Assembly (NCBI RefSeq): GCF_954871325.1
Contig: NC_088776.1
Coordinates: 46,022,569 to 46,086,568 of the forward strand
Length of the DNA: 64,000 nt
Direction: 5' to 3'
Origin: Gordionus sp. m RMFG-2023
Taxonomy: Eukaryota > Nematomorpha > Gordioida > Chordodea > Parachordodidae
The position numbers were made by a program, and so were the translations under genes. Positions 13,377-27,800 of the stretch are shown piece by piece (position 1 is the first letter of the stretch; every line of letters begins with the position of its first letter). The notes beneath the pieces are model-generated. The model had not been told where the DNA came from and made no database searches. It worked only from the letters and a program-made list of their open reading frames with translations.

Positions 13377-14414
13377 AGCTAAGCTCAAGATAAATACTGT
13401 CGCTTATTTTTTTTAAAAACTTAAGTGCGCTTTAATCAAGATATAAGTGATTTATATCTCATAAAATTTATATATAAAATTCTTATTAAAAGTTTTGCCA
13501 TCTAGATTAACTTCACGTTTGTAAAGTAAAATAAACTTTGTGATGTTTATAATTTGGTTATAACTCTAATTCACGGTAGGGTATTGAGTTAAAAAGTGTT
13601 AAACATTTTAAATTGATCACTTTATTTATTTTTTAATAATCTCTATTTATCAGGTAGTAAATATTATATAAATAGAGGCTGATGTTATTTAAGTAATAAA
13701 TTATTAAACAAGATATATATTTAACATTTCTTTATTATATAAACTTAATTCATCTAGTATGAATAATTATTCTGCCAGCTGGTTTGACTCCAGTACCTTC
13801 ATATAAATTTATTGGCCCCTAACTATGTTTCTAATGGCTGAGAAAAAAAGGTATTGGCCTTAAAATATATTCCCTCCCCCCTCCACACCTTTCAAAATAA
13901 ATTCTTGATAATTTAAAATTTTATATGAGTTTCTTTCTAAAAACTGCTAACTCGGATATAAAAACTATTAATTAACTAATTAAATTTTTATGCAAGTAGT
14001 TATCTCTTCTCTGGAATATATATCAAACGAAACTTAAAGTTTTTTTTAAATATAACCAGAAATAAAGGAAAATTTTAATTAACTGGATTTGAAATATTTG
14101 GAAAAATGGATATGTAATGAACTATTATGAATTATAATTTTACATTTTAATAATGATCATTAATGTAATTATTGAAATTAGATATTTGAATATAATGATA
14201 CTATCTATTTTGGGAGAATGGTAATGTTTATATTAAATAAATAATATGTGGAAAAATGATTGAGGTTTATTGAAATTTGTTGTTATGGTAAATTTGATTA
14301 ATTAAGAAAAGTAATATTGTAAATATAGGTAGCCGGGGAGTGGGTTTGCCTTAAATATCATTTTAAGCAAAAAACTCCTTCCCCAATCACTAACCTCCAA
14401 AAATATATACAATA
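13377..14414. other. Intergenic stretch upstream of CNOT4
   Basis: The CNOT4 promoter and 5' UTR should lie here because transcription runs to the left from about 13400. No convincing core promoter motif can be picked out in such AT-rich sequence. A C-rich patch at about 13872-13889 resembles the C-runs near decayed hAT ends elsewhere in the window. Confidence 0.4.
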
Positions 14415-14837
14415 CAGTGGCGTAGCTACGGGGGTGGTTTTCGGGTTTGGACCCCTCCCAGAGCTAAATCTTTTTTCTAGATTATACGCTCAAAAGACTT
14501 AAAAATGACTTTATATCAAATAAATGCCATTAGTATTTATATTTTTCTGGTTTTGCTGTTTGTAGAAGGATTCTATATTACTATTGAAATTATTCTGGAT
14601 AGTACTATTATAAAGTCATTGAGAATAATCTACTAAATTATAATAACATATTATTGATGCATTTAAAAAAAATATATATTATATATTGTAAAAGATATGG
14701 TTATGATTTGTAAGATTAACCCGGCCGAAGGCCGGGGGAAAGGGCCGAAGGCCCGTTAAAGGTGGTCTGGGGGCGAAGCCCCCCAGGCTTTTATATGTAT
14801 GGACCCCTTCTAAGAAAAATTCCTAGCTACGCCACTG
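14415..14837. mobile_element. Non-autonomous hAT MITE with perfect target duplication
   Basis: Ends are CAGTGGCGTAGCTACG and its inverse, CTAGCTACGCCACTG. The flanks are a perfect 8-bp duplication ATACAATA (14407-14414 and 14838-14845). The interior has a GC-rich palindromic patch (about 14720-14790) and no transposase. The ends match those of the larger hAT at 26240-27746, so the same transposase probably moved both. The perfect flanks suggest a fairly recent insertion. Confidence 0.92.
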
Positions 14838-15216
14838 ATACAATATATCACTATGAAATAGATTTAAAAGAAAAATTGGTAAAAGTTAATAACTTTTTAA
14901 AATAACCAGTATAAAACTCAGAATTACTTTTTTAAAATCGAATATAGCCAATGGCCTACATCCCCTCCCCCCATGATTCTGGCTAAGCCTATGATTGTGG
15001 AAAATGGATTAAAGATAAATAGGATGAAATAAAAGAAAAATTTGCGAGAGATCGGAAATATATGTAATATGGATATAGAAAGTTTTGTCTATGAATTATA
15101 ATTATTAGAAAATAAATATAAAAATCTAATTTATAAGAAATATTAAATAAATGAAATATCACCAATTTCTTTGATAAGAATATAAAAATTAAGTTGTTAT
15201 TTTATTGGCTCTGAGA

Positions 15217-15400
15217 TAGTGTTGTTAAACGGTCGAATTCGGGTCAAATTTTTAAAAATGCCCGATTATGATTTTAAATATTATTATGTAGGCTTCAAGA
15301 TTTGGTATAAGATGCCAGGCTTACATAATATTGTTGTGGCTAAAATCATATTCGAGTTTTTTTTAAAAATCGACCCAATTCGGGCCGTTTAATAGCATTG
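15217..15400. mobile_element. MITE family A copy
   Basis: Left end TAGTGTTGTTAAACGG. The right end differs from the family TTAACAACACTA only by transitions. Flanks CTCTGAGA / CTATGAGG match at 6 of 8 positions. Confidence 0.75.
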
Positions 15401-15959
15401 CTATGAGGCAAGGAAAATTTAGGGAAAATAATGTACGATAAAGTCAGGGGCAGGATTAGCTTTTTACAAAAGAGGATATTAAAAGGTGCTAAATTATTTT
15501 TTAAAAGGTATCTATAAATTTTTTAAACTTTGTTTAGATAAAATTACCCTCCTTTGAGGCCCACTTTACACATCGTGTTTCATAAACATCTTCTGCTATA
15601 ATTAATTATACTTGTATTTGCTGATCAAATTATTAGGTATTCAATTAATACTTTGTATATCCAATTTATACTTTTATTTATCATATAACAATGAATTTAT
15701 AAACTAATAATTTATCATAAAATAAAATAGAATATAGAATTCTATAATAATATATATACATACTATATTATATTTCCCCAAAATAAATCATTCTTCAATA
15801 AGTATTTTACTTATAATTTATAATCTTAAACTACTACTTGAATGTTTTATCAAGTTGCTATAACACCATTATTCCCCACATTTGATCAGCATGTTTTATA
15901 ATTCTAACAGAATCAACAATATATGAATATTTATAAATCATGAATTATTCATTCCTTTC

Positions 15960-17260
15960 CACCAGATTGACTTACTTTAGTTCTGACCCAAACCGGTTGA
16001 GAATCTTTAAAATCTCGTATGTTACATTTTAAATCGTGATTCATTTTTGGTAAATTTTGTGATTTTTCTATTTCATTACGGGCATCCTGACTCAATCGAA
16101 GCTGGGTTTTGTCTGCTTGTCTAACATTATCTTAGCAGGACTTCGATCAGTGGTACTATGTTCACTTATACGCTAACGCTATGTTACCAAAACATCTTTT
16201 AAGGTATATTTAGAATCTGTTCCACAATTTCATACAGTTCTCAATCTTCCCTTGAGTCAGCGAATTATTCTATCAACTTGATCATTCGTCTTAGGATGAT
16301 AAGGTGGAATAATATATTTTGATTAACAAAACAACTGAACCTCTCGTGCTATGAATCATAGATCTTTGTCGGAAATATTTGCCTTGGCATCCTAAATCTT
16401 GCATACCACCCCTTCAAACTTCTAATAATTGTATCGGCAATCTTTATTTTAAAACGAGTTGCCTCTATTAAATAAAAATCAACTAAAACTAACAAATAAC
16501 AATAATCCAATGATCCTGCCAGGTCTATATGTAAATTTTTCCACGCTTCATAACATACATTCCAAGAGAACAAAGACACTTCTGCTATTTTAGGTCTGTG
16601 ATTCTGATAACCAGCATAACCATTGACCTAATCTGTATTTTATTATCACAGCCCGGCTACCAATAATATGATTAAAAATATTTTTCTAACTGTCATTCCC
16701 GATGACTTTGATGATTAAGTCAGACAGTTCATCTCAGTGTTCTCAGAATAACCATCCTACCATTCCACTCATGATTATCCACTGCTAGTTCATTTGGGGG
16801 ATAGAAATAACAGCTCGGGCTCACGAATTTATTAAATGTCCTTCAACTTTTTGAATTTGACGAGCTACACTCTTGAGTTCCCCATCTATTTTTTATTCTT
16901 ATCTTAATATGTCATTCAAATCATTAAGACGAATATGATTAGAATGTTTATCATTTCGATTATTGTATCTTCCTTAATAGATGATCGAGATAATGTATCA
17001 GCTATAACATTTTATCTACCAGCCCTATGAGTAATATTGAAATCGTCCAAGCCCATCTTGTTAAAGGATTATTGGATATTTTAGGAAGATATCTTTCTTT
17101 GTCAAACAAAGGTTCTAGCTTATGATACGTGATCAAACAAAATTTTTTCCCATAAACAAAATGGTAAAACTTCCTCTTCCAGACAACAAGACGCGTGCTT
17201 CTTTATCTTTGGAACGTAATGGTTCTCTGAATCGATAAACGTTCTGGAAATCATAGGCCT
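15960..17260 (-). mobile_element. Ty3/Gypsy LTR retrotransposon fossil
   Basis: On the minus strand, the end of an RNase H domain (about 17080-16960, ITHRAG and ADTLSR-like words) is followed by an integrase core (about 16580-16349, with an IHIDLAGSLD-type motif and SLKGWYARFRMP). The RNase H to integrase order fits Ty3/Gypsy. It is a partial copy with many breaks. No terminal repeats were recognised, so it looks old. Confidence 0.75.
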
Positions 17261-17268
17261 AACGTGGA

Positions 17269-17447
17269 TTTTCCTAATGGGGGGGGGGATTAATCGCTCC
17301 CATAACCCATTTTGGGCGGGTCTTAGGCCCGCTTTTGCCCGACCATCGGCCGAGTTATTTTCCTAATGGGGGGGGGGGGATTAATCGCTCCCATAACCCA
17401 TTTTGGGCGGGTCTTAGGCCCGCTTTTGCCCGACCATCGGCCGAGTT
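17269..17447. repeat. GC-rich 89-bp tandem duplication
   Basis: Two nearly identical units start TTTTCCTAATGGGGGG at 17269 and 17358. Each holds a run of 11-13 G followed by TTAGGCCCGC and GACCATCGGCCGAG words. The units differ mainly in G-run length. The patch sits between the Gypsy fossil and a hAT remnant and may be a hAT end that was duplicated. Confidence 0.8.
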
Positions 17448-17659
17448 TCTAGTCTATATAATCATATATTTACATGATAGGAATTTCAATTTAATAAAAA
17501 ATTATCTTTATTTAAAATATACGAAATTGGTTAAGAGATTATATCAAAAAATAAGTCTGGAACAAATAGGAAATATATTTTTATTAGTTTATATAAAATA
17601 TAATAAAATGCATATATATATTATACAAAAACGTGGTAATAATTAATAATTTTGGATCT

Positions 17660-18620
17660 AATTTTCTTTTAGAATTTGATAATTAATTAATTGTTTCAGA
17701 ATTAACTGATGTTAATTCCTGATGATTTATGATCGCTAAGCCATTTAATCTATTTTACGAGGTAGTATTTCGCAAATATGTTTTTAGCCTTCGTAAATTA
17801 GAGAAAGTTCTTTCATTAGTACATGTCATAATAAGAAGGCATGTTAAAATTTGAAATAATTTTGTAATGTTGGAAAGTTTATAAATGTGTGTTTACAAAG
17901 TGCACTTAGTTCAATTCTGTTTAAGCTTGCATACCAATATTTAAATTCAAATTGCTTACAATTATGTCCCTAACATATCTTGCAAAGAAAACATATATAA
18001 ATAGTAAACTTTATCTCTAATCTCATCCTAGATGCTCAATGATGGATTAGAGGATAACAAAATTTGAAAGTTATTGAGCAACAGTTTATGATTCAATAAG
18101 CGTTATCTAATTTGAGTTAAAAAAATATCCATAAGTGGTATAAAAATCTTAATTCTGTAATACTCCTCAACTGATTATGTGGCAATATTTTCCTATGTAC
18201 TTGTTTTGATATAATTATTGGCATGTTTATTATCATATTATATGAATGCACCTTTTTTGGACCATGTTAAAAATTCTTGTTAAGTTCGCAATCAGCATTC
18301 TTTCTTATTTGTAAAATAGCATGGTAAAGTTCCAAAATTAATTATATACATATTTTTAAAATGAAAATTTAACCAGGTTGCAAATTTTGTGCTTTTGAAT
18401 GTATTTTCTATAAGATAGTATCATTGATCAATAAATTATAATAAAATTTAAAGCAGATCGCTCATCAACATTAACTCAAAAAAATATAAATATAATATTA
18501 ATATTAATGTTTAAATACACTACCTATTGGGACTATCTGAATGATAGGATCATTTTTCTCTACATAATAGCTTTTGTTTCATCATCAAGAGGCAAAGTTA
18601 CTTTCTTAAATACCCATCCC
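17660..18620 (-). mobile_element. hAT transposase remnant
   Basis: At about 17795-17830 on the minus strand the sequence encodes a TNERTFS-like motif, the hallmark of the hAT C-terminal dimerisation domain. The following region resembles the other hAT copies in the window (26240-27746, 52074-53926, 53927-54600). It is full of stops. A possible end of the element is the C-run and ATTGGCCCCGCCTA at 19420-19443. Confidence 0.6.
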
Positions 18621-21600
18621 ATGGGAAATAAGAACAGAGGTAAAAAGCTCATGCCCAATTAAATAAAAACTTGATCATGGAAGAGTTATGTTCGCTATGT
18701 TAATTTTATTTTTATTTAGCATTGTGAGTACCTAGAAATAAACATAATAAAAAATACCAGTACAAATACAATCACTTAACAATAAAACTAGTTCTTTATA
18801 TCAATCTTTGAAAATAATCAATAATCCATTCCATATTCAAATCCATCGTACCCAGATATTTTATGTTGCCCATATCAATATTTTATAATCTTCTTTAAAA
18901 TATATAATTCACTATTGGTAAAAATTATTTGATTGTCATACGATATTAGATAAAATTAGATATTATACTGTAAATCTACGATAGTGTTAATTTACTAAAT
19001 TTATAATTTAATTTTATCAATAATTGTATAATTAAATTTTACTTTTATAAAGAAAAATAAATTAAAGTTATTTACTTTATAAAAAATTATATTTGATATA
19101 TTATATTATTTAGTAATTTTATGTTAATCATAATTATAATATATTTCAATTTTTTCTTAAGATTTATCTTGGACTAATATTTTATTTCTTGAAAATCATT
19201 GGTTTCACTATTTGTATATAAATGCTTTTTTCAAAAAATGTATGAAATATAGTCAATAGTTTTAGTTTAAAAAAATATTAACTTTTACATTCTTAAATTA
19301 TATGCATATATTTTTTGGGGACAGGGGGTAGGGAGAGGACTAAGGAGGATATTTTTTAATAGCTAAATGTTATTCACAGTGAGATTTTTTGGAAGGGTAT
19401 TGGGGGGGAGGATTTCATGCCCCCCCCCATTGGCCCCGCCTATGTGGAAGCTATTGATTTGTTTATTCTACTAGGTAAAGTGTGTAATATGTACCAAAAA
19501 CCATATTTATAGTATCTGTTTCAAGTACAATTGGCTAATCAGCTGAATATGTCATTAATATCTTACTAGTTGCCAATAGCGTTTTAATGTCTTCAAAAGT
19601 AGTTAGTTCAACCCTAGTTGCTCACAGTAATACAGTTCTGAAATTTGCGGCGGGGGCACGCTATCACAAACCTGGCTGGGTTGCCATGGGTCAGGTATGG
19701 GCCTGATATATTTTCTAGAAGGCCTGTGTTAAAAAATTTTTTTTCAAATGGGCTTGTACTGGACTATATTTCTGCACTCTATTATTCTAAAAAGTAGTAG
19801 GGGCACGCTACTGACAATAAATTGAGGCAAATTTTTGTTTTATAGTATTACATATAGGAATATTAATTCAATGATATTTTTTCCCTAATATTCTTGCAAT
19901 GATACTCATTATACAAATTCATCCAATAGTATTTATTCCCAATAAGTATATATAAATCTCCACTTTGTTTTTCCTAGTCTATAAGAGTAGATATGTTCAA
20001 TATAGGTATATAGCTAATCAAAAGATCTACACAAATGATAGTCAATCTATCCCCCTCAATGGGCGAGTATAGGCTTTATGGTCAGAAATATTAACATAAA
20101 ATATTGAGATGGGTAAAGTTAAAGCTAATTTAAATATTATTTGACTGAAATAATAATATTTACTTTTGATATTAATGAGTAGACATAGTGCGGACAAGGG
20201 GAGAGATGGGGTGGGGGAGTTGTAATAATAAAAATTTGATATGTGTATCAAAATTAAAATATTTTGTGATTATAATAATAATTATATGGACGAGTCTAGG
20301 ACTTGAGTGGTCAAGAATATTTAATCAACACAAAATATTGCTATGAGTATTAAATAGAAGCTATTTTAAAAATATTTTAACAATTAATAGTATTATGCAC
20401 TTTTGGTTATAATGGGTTGGACTTGGTCTGAGGGGAGGGAGTCTTTTTATAATGATAAATAAATGACAGGATTAAATATTAAAAAAAAATAAATATAGTA
20501 ACAAATTCTGTTTGATTGATTTATCACTACTCTATAATCAAATATGAGTGATCTCTGACGATTTTTATTCAAATCATTCTGGTATTTTATTTTAAATTAA
20601 TTAATATATATATTTTAAGAATATTTTTGAACATTATTAAAGAATGAGAGATAATAATAATTTAATTTATTATAAAATATAAAATTATTATGTTAAATGT
20701 TTTAAAATGGCAATGAATATTAAATTACTTTGTATTGATAGTTATTTGAAAGATATCAAGCAAAATTATATCACTTTTGGCGGTAAAGTTATTTGATTGG
20801 GATTAGGTGGTTACTTTAGACAAACTTTTATGTTATACCAATATTTATAGAAAATTAACTATTTTTGTGAACATTCTTTCTTATATATGTATAATAAATT
20901 TTTTTAGATCACCAGTAAGGCTATTGAGGATTGAAGGCGGATATTTCCCAGGAGAGATTAGCATCGCTCACTGGAGAATTGTATATTTTTAAATTAATTA
21001 TTTATTTTCAGAATCCTACACACACACTATATCTAAAGGTATAGCATTGCTTCCATCCTTAGGTAAAAAGTCAAGAATGATAATAGGGAATGAGGCGTTG
21101 ATTCATATTTACAGCGATAAAAAAAGATTGTAATTAATATGAAAAAGATATTCCCATTAAAGCTCAAGACATTCAATTGCAGATAATATGAATTTTGAGC
21201 TTATTTTGAGTATATTTAGGGTGGTAACTAAGAAGGGGGTCCTTGGAAACTTAGACCTCCTCAAAATCTCTCCCCCAGTAAAATATTATTGGTTTTGTGA
21301 TTTCGGCATTTGCATATACTTAATAAAATATATATTATATAAATTAACCTTAATATTTCATAAATTATGCTTTTTAACCTAATTCATCATTTAAAAATCA
21401 GTTATATTTTGCTTTTTACATATTTTTTATTTTATTACATAATTCATATTCTAATATTCGATATAAAAATGATGAATAGTTACTGGAATAAGCATCCGGA
21501 CAAATCTGGTGGATTTATGCGATTTCTGATCAAAATAAGCAAAAAATTATTTTCCCCCTAAACACATACACCAAAAAAAAATTCCTAATTACAATCATGA

Positions 21601-21882
21601 CTTAAAATATTTATATCTTCATATAAATTTTATTTTGCAATTTAAGGCGAACACAACGAATAATAAATAAATCAATGCATCTAATATTAATAAAATACAT
21701 TTAATTCTAAATAATACCACGCTTCAAACTTATTATAATAAATCTATAACATTTTGTTAATATATTGAGTGATTTATAATAATGAGTAGTAATTTACTAT
21801 TTTGGAGTTTTTTTTTCTGTAATAAGACTAGTCTCTTTTAGCAAAAAAGGGAAAAATATAAAAATTAATTCGATATTTTTTT
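18621..21882. other. Intergenic AT-rich stretch
   Basis: No gene is recognised. C-runs and G-runs at about 19315-19440 look like a decayed hAT end. Two GGGGCACGCTA-type words at about 19650 and 19800 may be the ends of a worn TIR element. The remainder is AT-rich. Poly(A) signals for the MH2 gene should lie just left of 21883. Confidence 0.4.
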
Positions 21883-24800
21883 TTAGTAATTTTCAACTAA
21901 GAAAGGATTCAAGTGTTTGTTAGAATTCAATAAAGAATGGTTTTTATAAGACAAATGAGAATTTGCGGAGGAGGCCGACGATCCATTCATTACTTTATTT
22001 CTTCTATTCAACTTTTTCTTCTGTTGTTCGGTTAATGCTAACCTCTTGAAATTTTTGAGCTCATAATCTATATCCCAATTTGTAATATTTATTTAAGAAA
22101 GTAATTAATAAAACAAATTGTAAAAATGAAGAAAGAATTATATTTTTATGTTAAAAAAATATTTTAATATTGGCATAAAAAAATATCAAATGAATAATTT
22201 AGAGTTTAATAAGATCGATTAAATTTTAGTATCTCCTAGAATGAATATATTTTATAAACTTTCAACATCGTCACTGAAATTCAAAGATGAAGGCGAAAGA
22301 GAAAATGGATAATCATTGGAAGAACTCGTGGAGGATAAAGCTTGAATAGTGTTGCGTTTATTATGAATATCTCTTTTAATGACTTTTGATTTGTGGTCAT
22401 CTAATAATCGTCTTCTCTCGATTTCGTAATTTTGAGTGTTGTATTTGTTCTAAAAAGTTTTTATTTAAATTTTTTTAAATATATTCTACGCAAATTAAAA
22501 GTTAAAATTAAGAGTCTGATTTATCTTCTCAATATAAAGATAGTTCCATTTCTAAAAATATACGGATATAAAAATTATTAGAAACTCAAACAATAAATTA
22601 TCACCAATAGAGGGTTAATATCTTTTCGTGTGTTCCTATTGGCGTTTGCTCTCAGAATTTTTTCGTTCGCGTACAGTTCATCCAATAATAAGGCATCTCG
22701 CGAACGTGGGCTCGCATACATGTTATATTCTTTGTTTTCTGATCTATTATTATTATTGTTGTTAGGACTACACCTCTTCATAAATACCGAAGAGGACGAT
22801 GACGACGAATAAGACGAGTTAGAGGAGTTTTTGATTGGCAGCCTGCGTGATTTTATTCTCATACCATTACTGTTGGACAACATGCCTATAGGGTAATCAT
22901 TAAACTCGTGTGAGGGTGAAAATTCTAACTCTTCATAATTTCCAGAATCTTCAAACTCAGGTAAACTACTCTTACTGGCCCTATTAGCAACCATTTTTGT
23001 AAATGAGGGAGGAGGTGGTGGGAAAGATTCTTCTTCTTCTGTTTGAGATTTGTACATAAAAGAGGTGGGTATATCCGAATATTTTGTTATAAATTTAGCG
23101 CCATTATCATGAAAGTTTTTATGTTCATCTTCCATCTTCAGGAGTGATTCGGGTAAATATGTGGGATATCTGTTATGAGAAGATAAAATATTTCCCTGAG
23201 ACATATTGGAAGTGTAAGCATTTGTCGATTTATCTATGTAAATATCGGATTCATTGAATTCCTCTGAATCGTGTTGTAAATTTCGAGATCTATGTCCTAC
23301 CATAGCATAGCGTCTATCCGTGTCCAGATCATTTGGTCTAGACAAATGATCCGAAAATTCTGGAGAAAAACGATTGTCGTTATGTTGTAAACCATTGTAA
23401 ATTCTATTATGGTTTAAATCAAATTCATCTCCGTGTTCCTTTAATAATTCTTGTTGATAAGATGGAAAAGATGTCCTTTTGTATTCATGATCCTCATTAT
23501 AATTATTATCTGATCTTGGGTCTTCATTATCTATCAAATGGGGCATCTCGGAACTCAGTGGGGTGTGATCAATATGCATAGTTTTGAAGATATCATTTAT
23601 TTCTGGCAATAATTTACGCATATTTATTCTTTTGGCATATGCAGCCTCTCGATCATCTATGATGTTTTCAGTCCTTAACGGTTGAGATAGTGTTGATGAT
23701 AGCGAAATCACTAATAAGCGATAAAATATTTATGAATGGATATGTATATTATTTGAATTATATTTCTCTAGATGAAATTTAGGGCTGTTGAAATAGGATA
23801 ATGTTTTTATAGATAATGTAAATTAAAAGTGTTTATAAAAAAAATTGTTATGATTGTTATTTAAAGAAAAGTTCCATGAGGAATATGAAAAAAATCAACA
23901 TTGTAAAATCTAATTGATTTATTTTACTTATAAATTCTCTCTAAATATTATACATAATATTCAAGATATTCACGTAAAAATATAATATATATTGGCATAA
24001 TTATATTCAAATGTAACTTTTCATATCCTTTAAAATGTCTAAAGCAGCTATATTAATCAACATCACCCAGCAGGGAGTTCTTAAGGCTTTGTGTTGATTT
24101 TCTACGAAACTGATTGATACTATAGACATCATTTGGAGATATTTTATCAATGAGGGTTGTTTAATAGAAGCCGACACTTTATCCTTGAATATCGACATAT
24201 CGAATATCTAAAAAAAAATATCCCGTTAATTTTCGATTTTAAATAAGGTTAATTTAATGAAAGGCAACAAAATATTTTACTGAGCAAAAAATATCACAAA
24301 AAATTTCTATATCTATACTTTAGTTATCAATCATTTAATGGAGCCAAACTATTGATTAGTAAGCATTCTTAAATATTAAATTCCAGGAATTTAGAAATGG
24401 ATGACCAAAAATATAAATATGAATCTTTCATTTCATTTTTTTTCAATTTTCACAAAAAATATATTAAATTTATGTAATAGAAAAAAATTAATTAAAAATA
24501 TGAATTAAATTTTTTAATAAAGGGGGTGGGGGGGGGGGGTAGAAGTAGGGGTATCAAAATATTTCCCAATAATTTTTAATATAATTACTATATTTCGTAA
24601 ACATTTTTTTTCGGGAATGTGGGAATCGAATTCAAAATGCCGGGGACCTAAAAAAACATTTCTCGAATTCAAGTTGATTGATGACAGAATAAAAATCCTA
24701 GTTTGACATCACAGCTGGCTTAGTAGATAAACCTTAGCCGTAGTCGGGGGGGGGCAAGGGGAAATTCCCTCCTTCAAAAATATGTCACTTTTTGTGAATA

Positions 24801-27800
24801 TTATTTTAAGCTAATAAAATTATCCTCCTTAGCCCCCTCTCCGCTCCTTGATTTACTAATGAAAATGACTGCTAAAAACATATTTGCAAAACACTATTTC
24901 GAAAAATAGATTAAATGGTTTAGCACTCTTAAATATTCATAGGGAATTAACACCAGTAAATTAATGAATTATCACTAAAAGAAAATTAGATCTAACAATT
25001 ATAAATTATTACTACGTTTTTGTATTAATGTACATATATGGATTTTATTATATTTTATATAGGAACTAATGAAAATATATTTCCTATTTGTTCCAGATTT
25101 CGCTTATTTTTTGATACCATCTCTTGATAACCAATTTCGTATATTTTAAATAATGGTAAGTTGTTTTTATTAAAATTAACCTCCTATCAGATATGGTAAG
25201 AAGAAATAAACGCATAGTTGAGAGAAACTCATTATATTGCAATTATAGTTAGTATAATTACTTTAATAGGCTTTTCATATTCTAGTATCCCTTTGGTGTA
25301 ACTCAACTCATCGGAAAAGCAATTGAGATAAGGTTTATCACTATTTTTTATAATTATTTCACTATTTTTACTTATTCGTTTAGCCAAAATACTTCCATCT
25401 TTGTCTAATTTAATTTTGACACCCTATAATTTAATTAATTAAAATGATAAATAAATTTAATATTTATTATTACGGTAAAAAAAGATATATAAATTTAAAT
25501 GATTGCTCATAATTACATACTTGGGCTATCAATGATTTGACATTTAACGTGTGATTGTCTCTTGATTCATTGTAGAAAGCCCCTAGACCGATTCTTAAAG
25601 AAACAAATTTACATACAAAAGAAATCGATATATTAATTTTAGGTTTATTACTAATCCCTTATTGGCGAATGATGTTTTTGAATAGTTTTCCCATTGGTAA
25701 ATAATAATTGGAAAAATTATTTACATATTATTAAATTTGCACTTTAAATTAAAAAAATTTTTTTTTATTGAATCCGTTCTAAACATTTCAAATATATAAA
25801 AAAAAATTTCAATTATTTCACTACAAAAGTTATATAGTATAATAAATATTTATATTTGGAAATGACAAACAATGTGATATATGAATTTTTTTTTATAAAA
25901 TGATATTTCGGAATTTGTAATTATATTTTATCTCTATTATAATAATAAATAAAGTATTTTGTTATAGGACCATAAAATTTTGAAACAAAAACAGAACGTG
26001 CGATTTTGACATCTATTTATCACTTTTAAGAATAAACTAATCAATAAAATATGGAAATGTAATTTTTTTTTTATCAAATAGCCCATTTTGAGTGTGCTCA
26101 TTTAATAGATTTCTTCCTCTTTGCATTTCATTTTAAATAATACTATTTATTAATGTTCCTTTTTGTTCAAAAATACACTTTTTATGGTGTGGACTATAAT
26201 ATTTAAAAATTATCTTTTTACAGCTTTAATCAGACAAAACAGTGGCGTAGCCAGGATTTTATCATGGGGGGGGGGGGGCTAAATTTTTTTTTGGGGGGGG
26301 GGGCTTCGCCCCCAAACCTCCCATTTTTTTGAACACTTAATTGCTTATATTTTTGGATTTGTTAAAATTGTTTTATATTTTCATATAACAAAATTTTCGG
26401 GTATTTTATTATATATTTTACATTCCTTTATTTAATCATGTATATATTTTTATTAATTAAAATATTTTTAGAATGTTGATTTTTTAATAATACACATTTT
26501 AATATTGAAAATTATAATGTATAGACTCTATTTAAAATAAAGTAATTTTTAACAATTATATAAAATATGTGAAATTCTTATGCAAATAATGGTATTTAAA
26601 AAAAGATGATGATATTATCTTATAAATAATACTTTTTTTACAAAAAGTATTGATTATATATTAAAACTAATAAAATTTTATTGCTATTTTTTGATTTAAA
26701 TTTAAAAAGAGAGATCTACTTTTCTCTGAGATTTTGCTAATTCATCTAGAATCAAATTTTTAATAATCTCCTTATAAATATTCAATAGGGCTTTTAAACA
26801 TTTGTCACCGGTTGTGTTTCTTAAATAGGTTATTAACCTTTTTAAAGTTGAAAAAGACCTTTCATTAGTGCAGGTACTAATTGGCAAGGTAGCTAAAATA
26901 ATTAATAGGCAGGGAATCTAAAATGCAATTACACATGGAAAGGGCCTGCAGAGCATTTTTTGGTCTCAAAGGATACCCTATTCTGTCAAGATTTTTATAC
27001 CAAAATTCGACATCACAAAGTAACTTATCATATGAACCTACTAAATCATCAGCATAAAACTCTGAGATTTTTTTAATATCCTCTCGTGTTTCAAGTGTGA
27101 TCAACAGTTTAGACTCAACCGGCGAAAGAAAATAAAAGCTTTTTAAAATATAATTATGACTAATAAATCTTTCTTTTAATTGAAATAAAAATGTATCAAT
27201 AAGGGGAATAAAAATGTTTATTTTATAAAAATTCTCAATCGTAGATGCATCAATATTTGATCGATTGGATTGTCTAGAGACTACTCTAGGTTTAAAAATT
27301 TCAATTCCAAACATATTAGCAATCTCTTTTACTTTTTCATATATTTCATGAAATTTTTCATGTACATCCTCTTGCTCTATTCATAATCTCCCTTAAATCC
27401 AAATCAATTTTTTGTAGCATTTTGCTAAAATCATATATATAATTAAATAAAAAATAAACTCATTGAATTGAAATTAAAAACTGTGGCTTAATAATAGCCT
27501 GCAAAAGATTTTCGGCATCTGCTGAATCTTTTTCCTTGATTGATATATAAAATTCTAGTGCTACAAAGACAACATCAAAAGAGTTTCACCGACTCTTGTC
27601 TTTCGATGAATCTGGTCGGACAAAATCTTTTTAGTTATTTTTTTTGATTTTTTGAGTCAATATCACGATATGTTTGAATAAATAATTCTTTTTTTCATTT
27701 TTCATAAGGGGGGGGGGGGTTGATTCCCCCCATGCCTACGTCACTGAGACGAAAATTTTAACCATACTCTTAACATACCCCAAGGTGACATATATTATAC

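Noticed and set aside
17335-17646. 103-codon plus-strand frame beginning in the GC-rich duplication
   Set aside because: It starts inside a tandem repeat and continues into AT-rich filler; no domain is visible.
20807-21561. Three 61-64 codon plus-strand frames
   Set aside because: They have no consistent splice sites, no domain and AT-driven composition.
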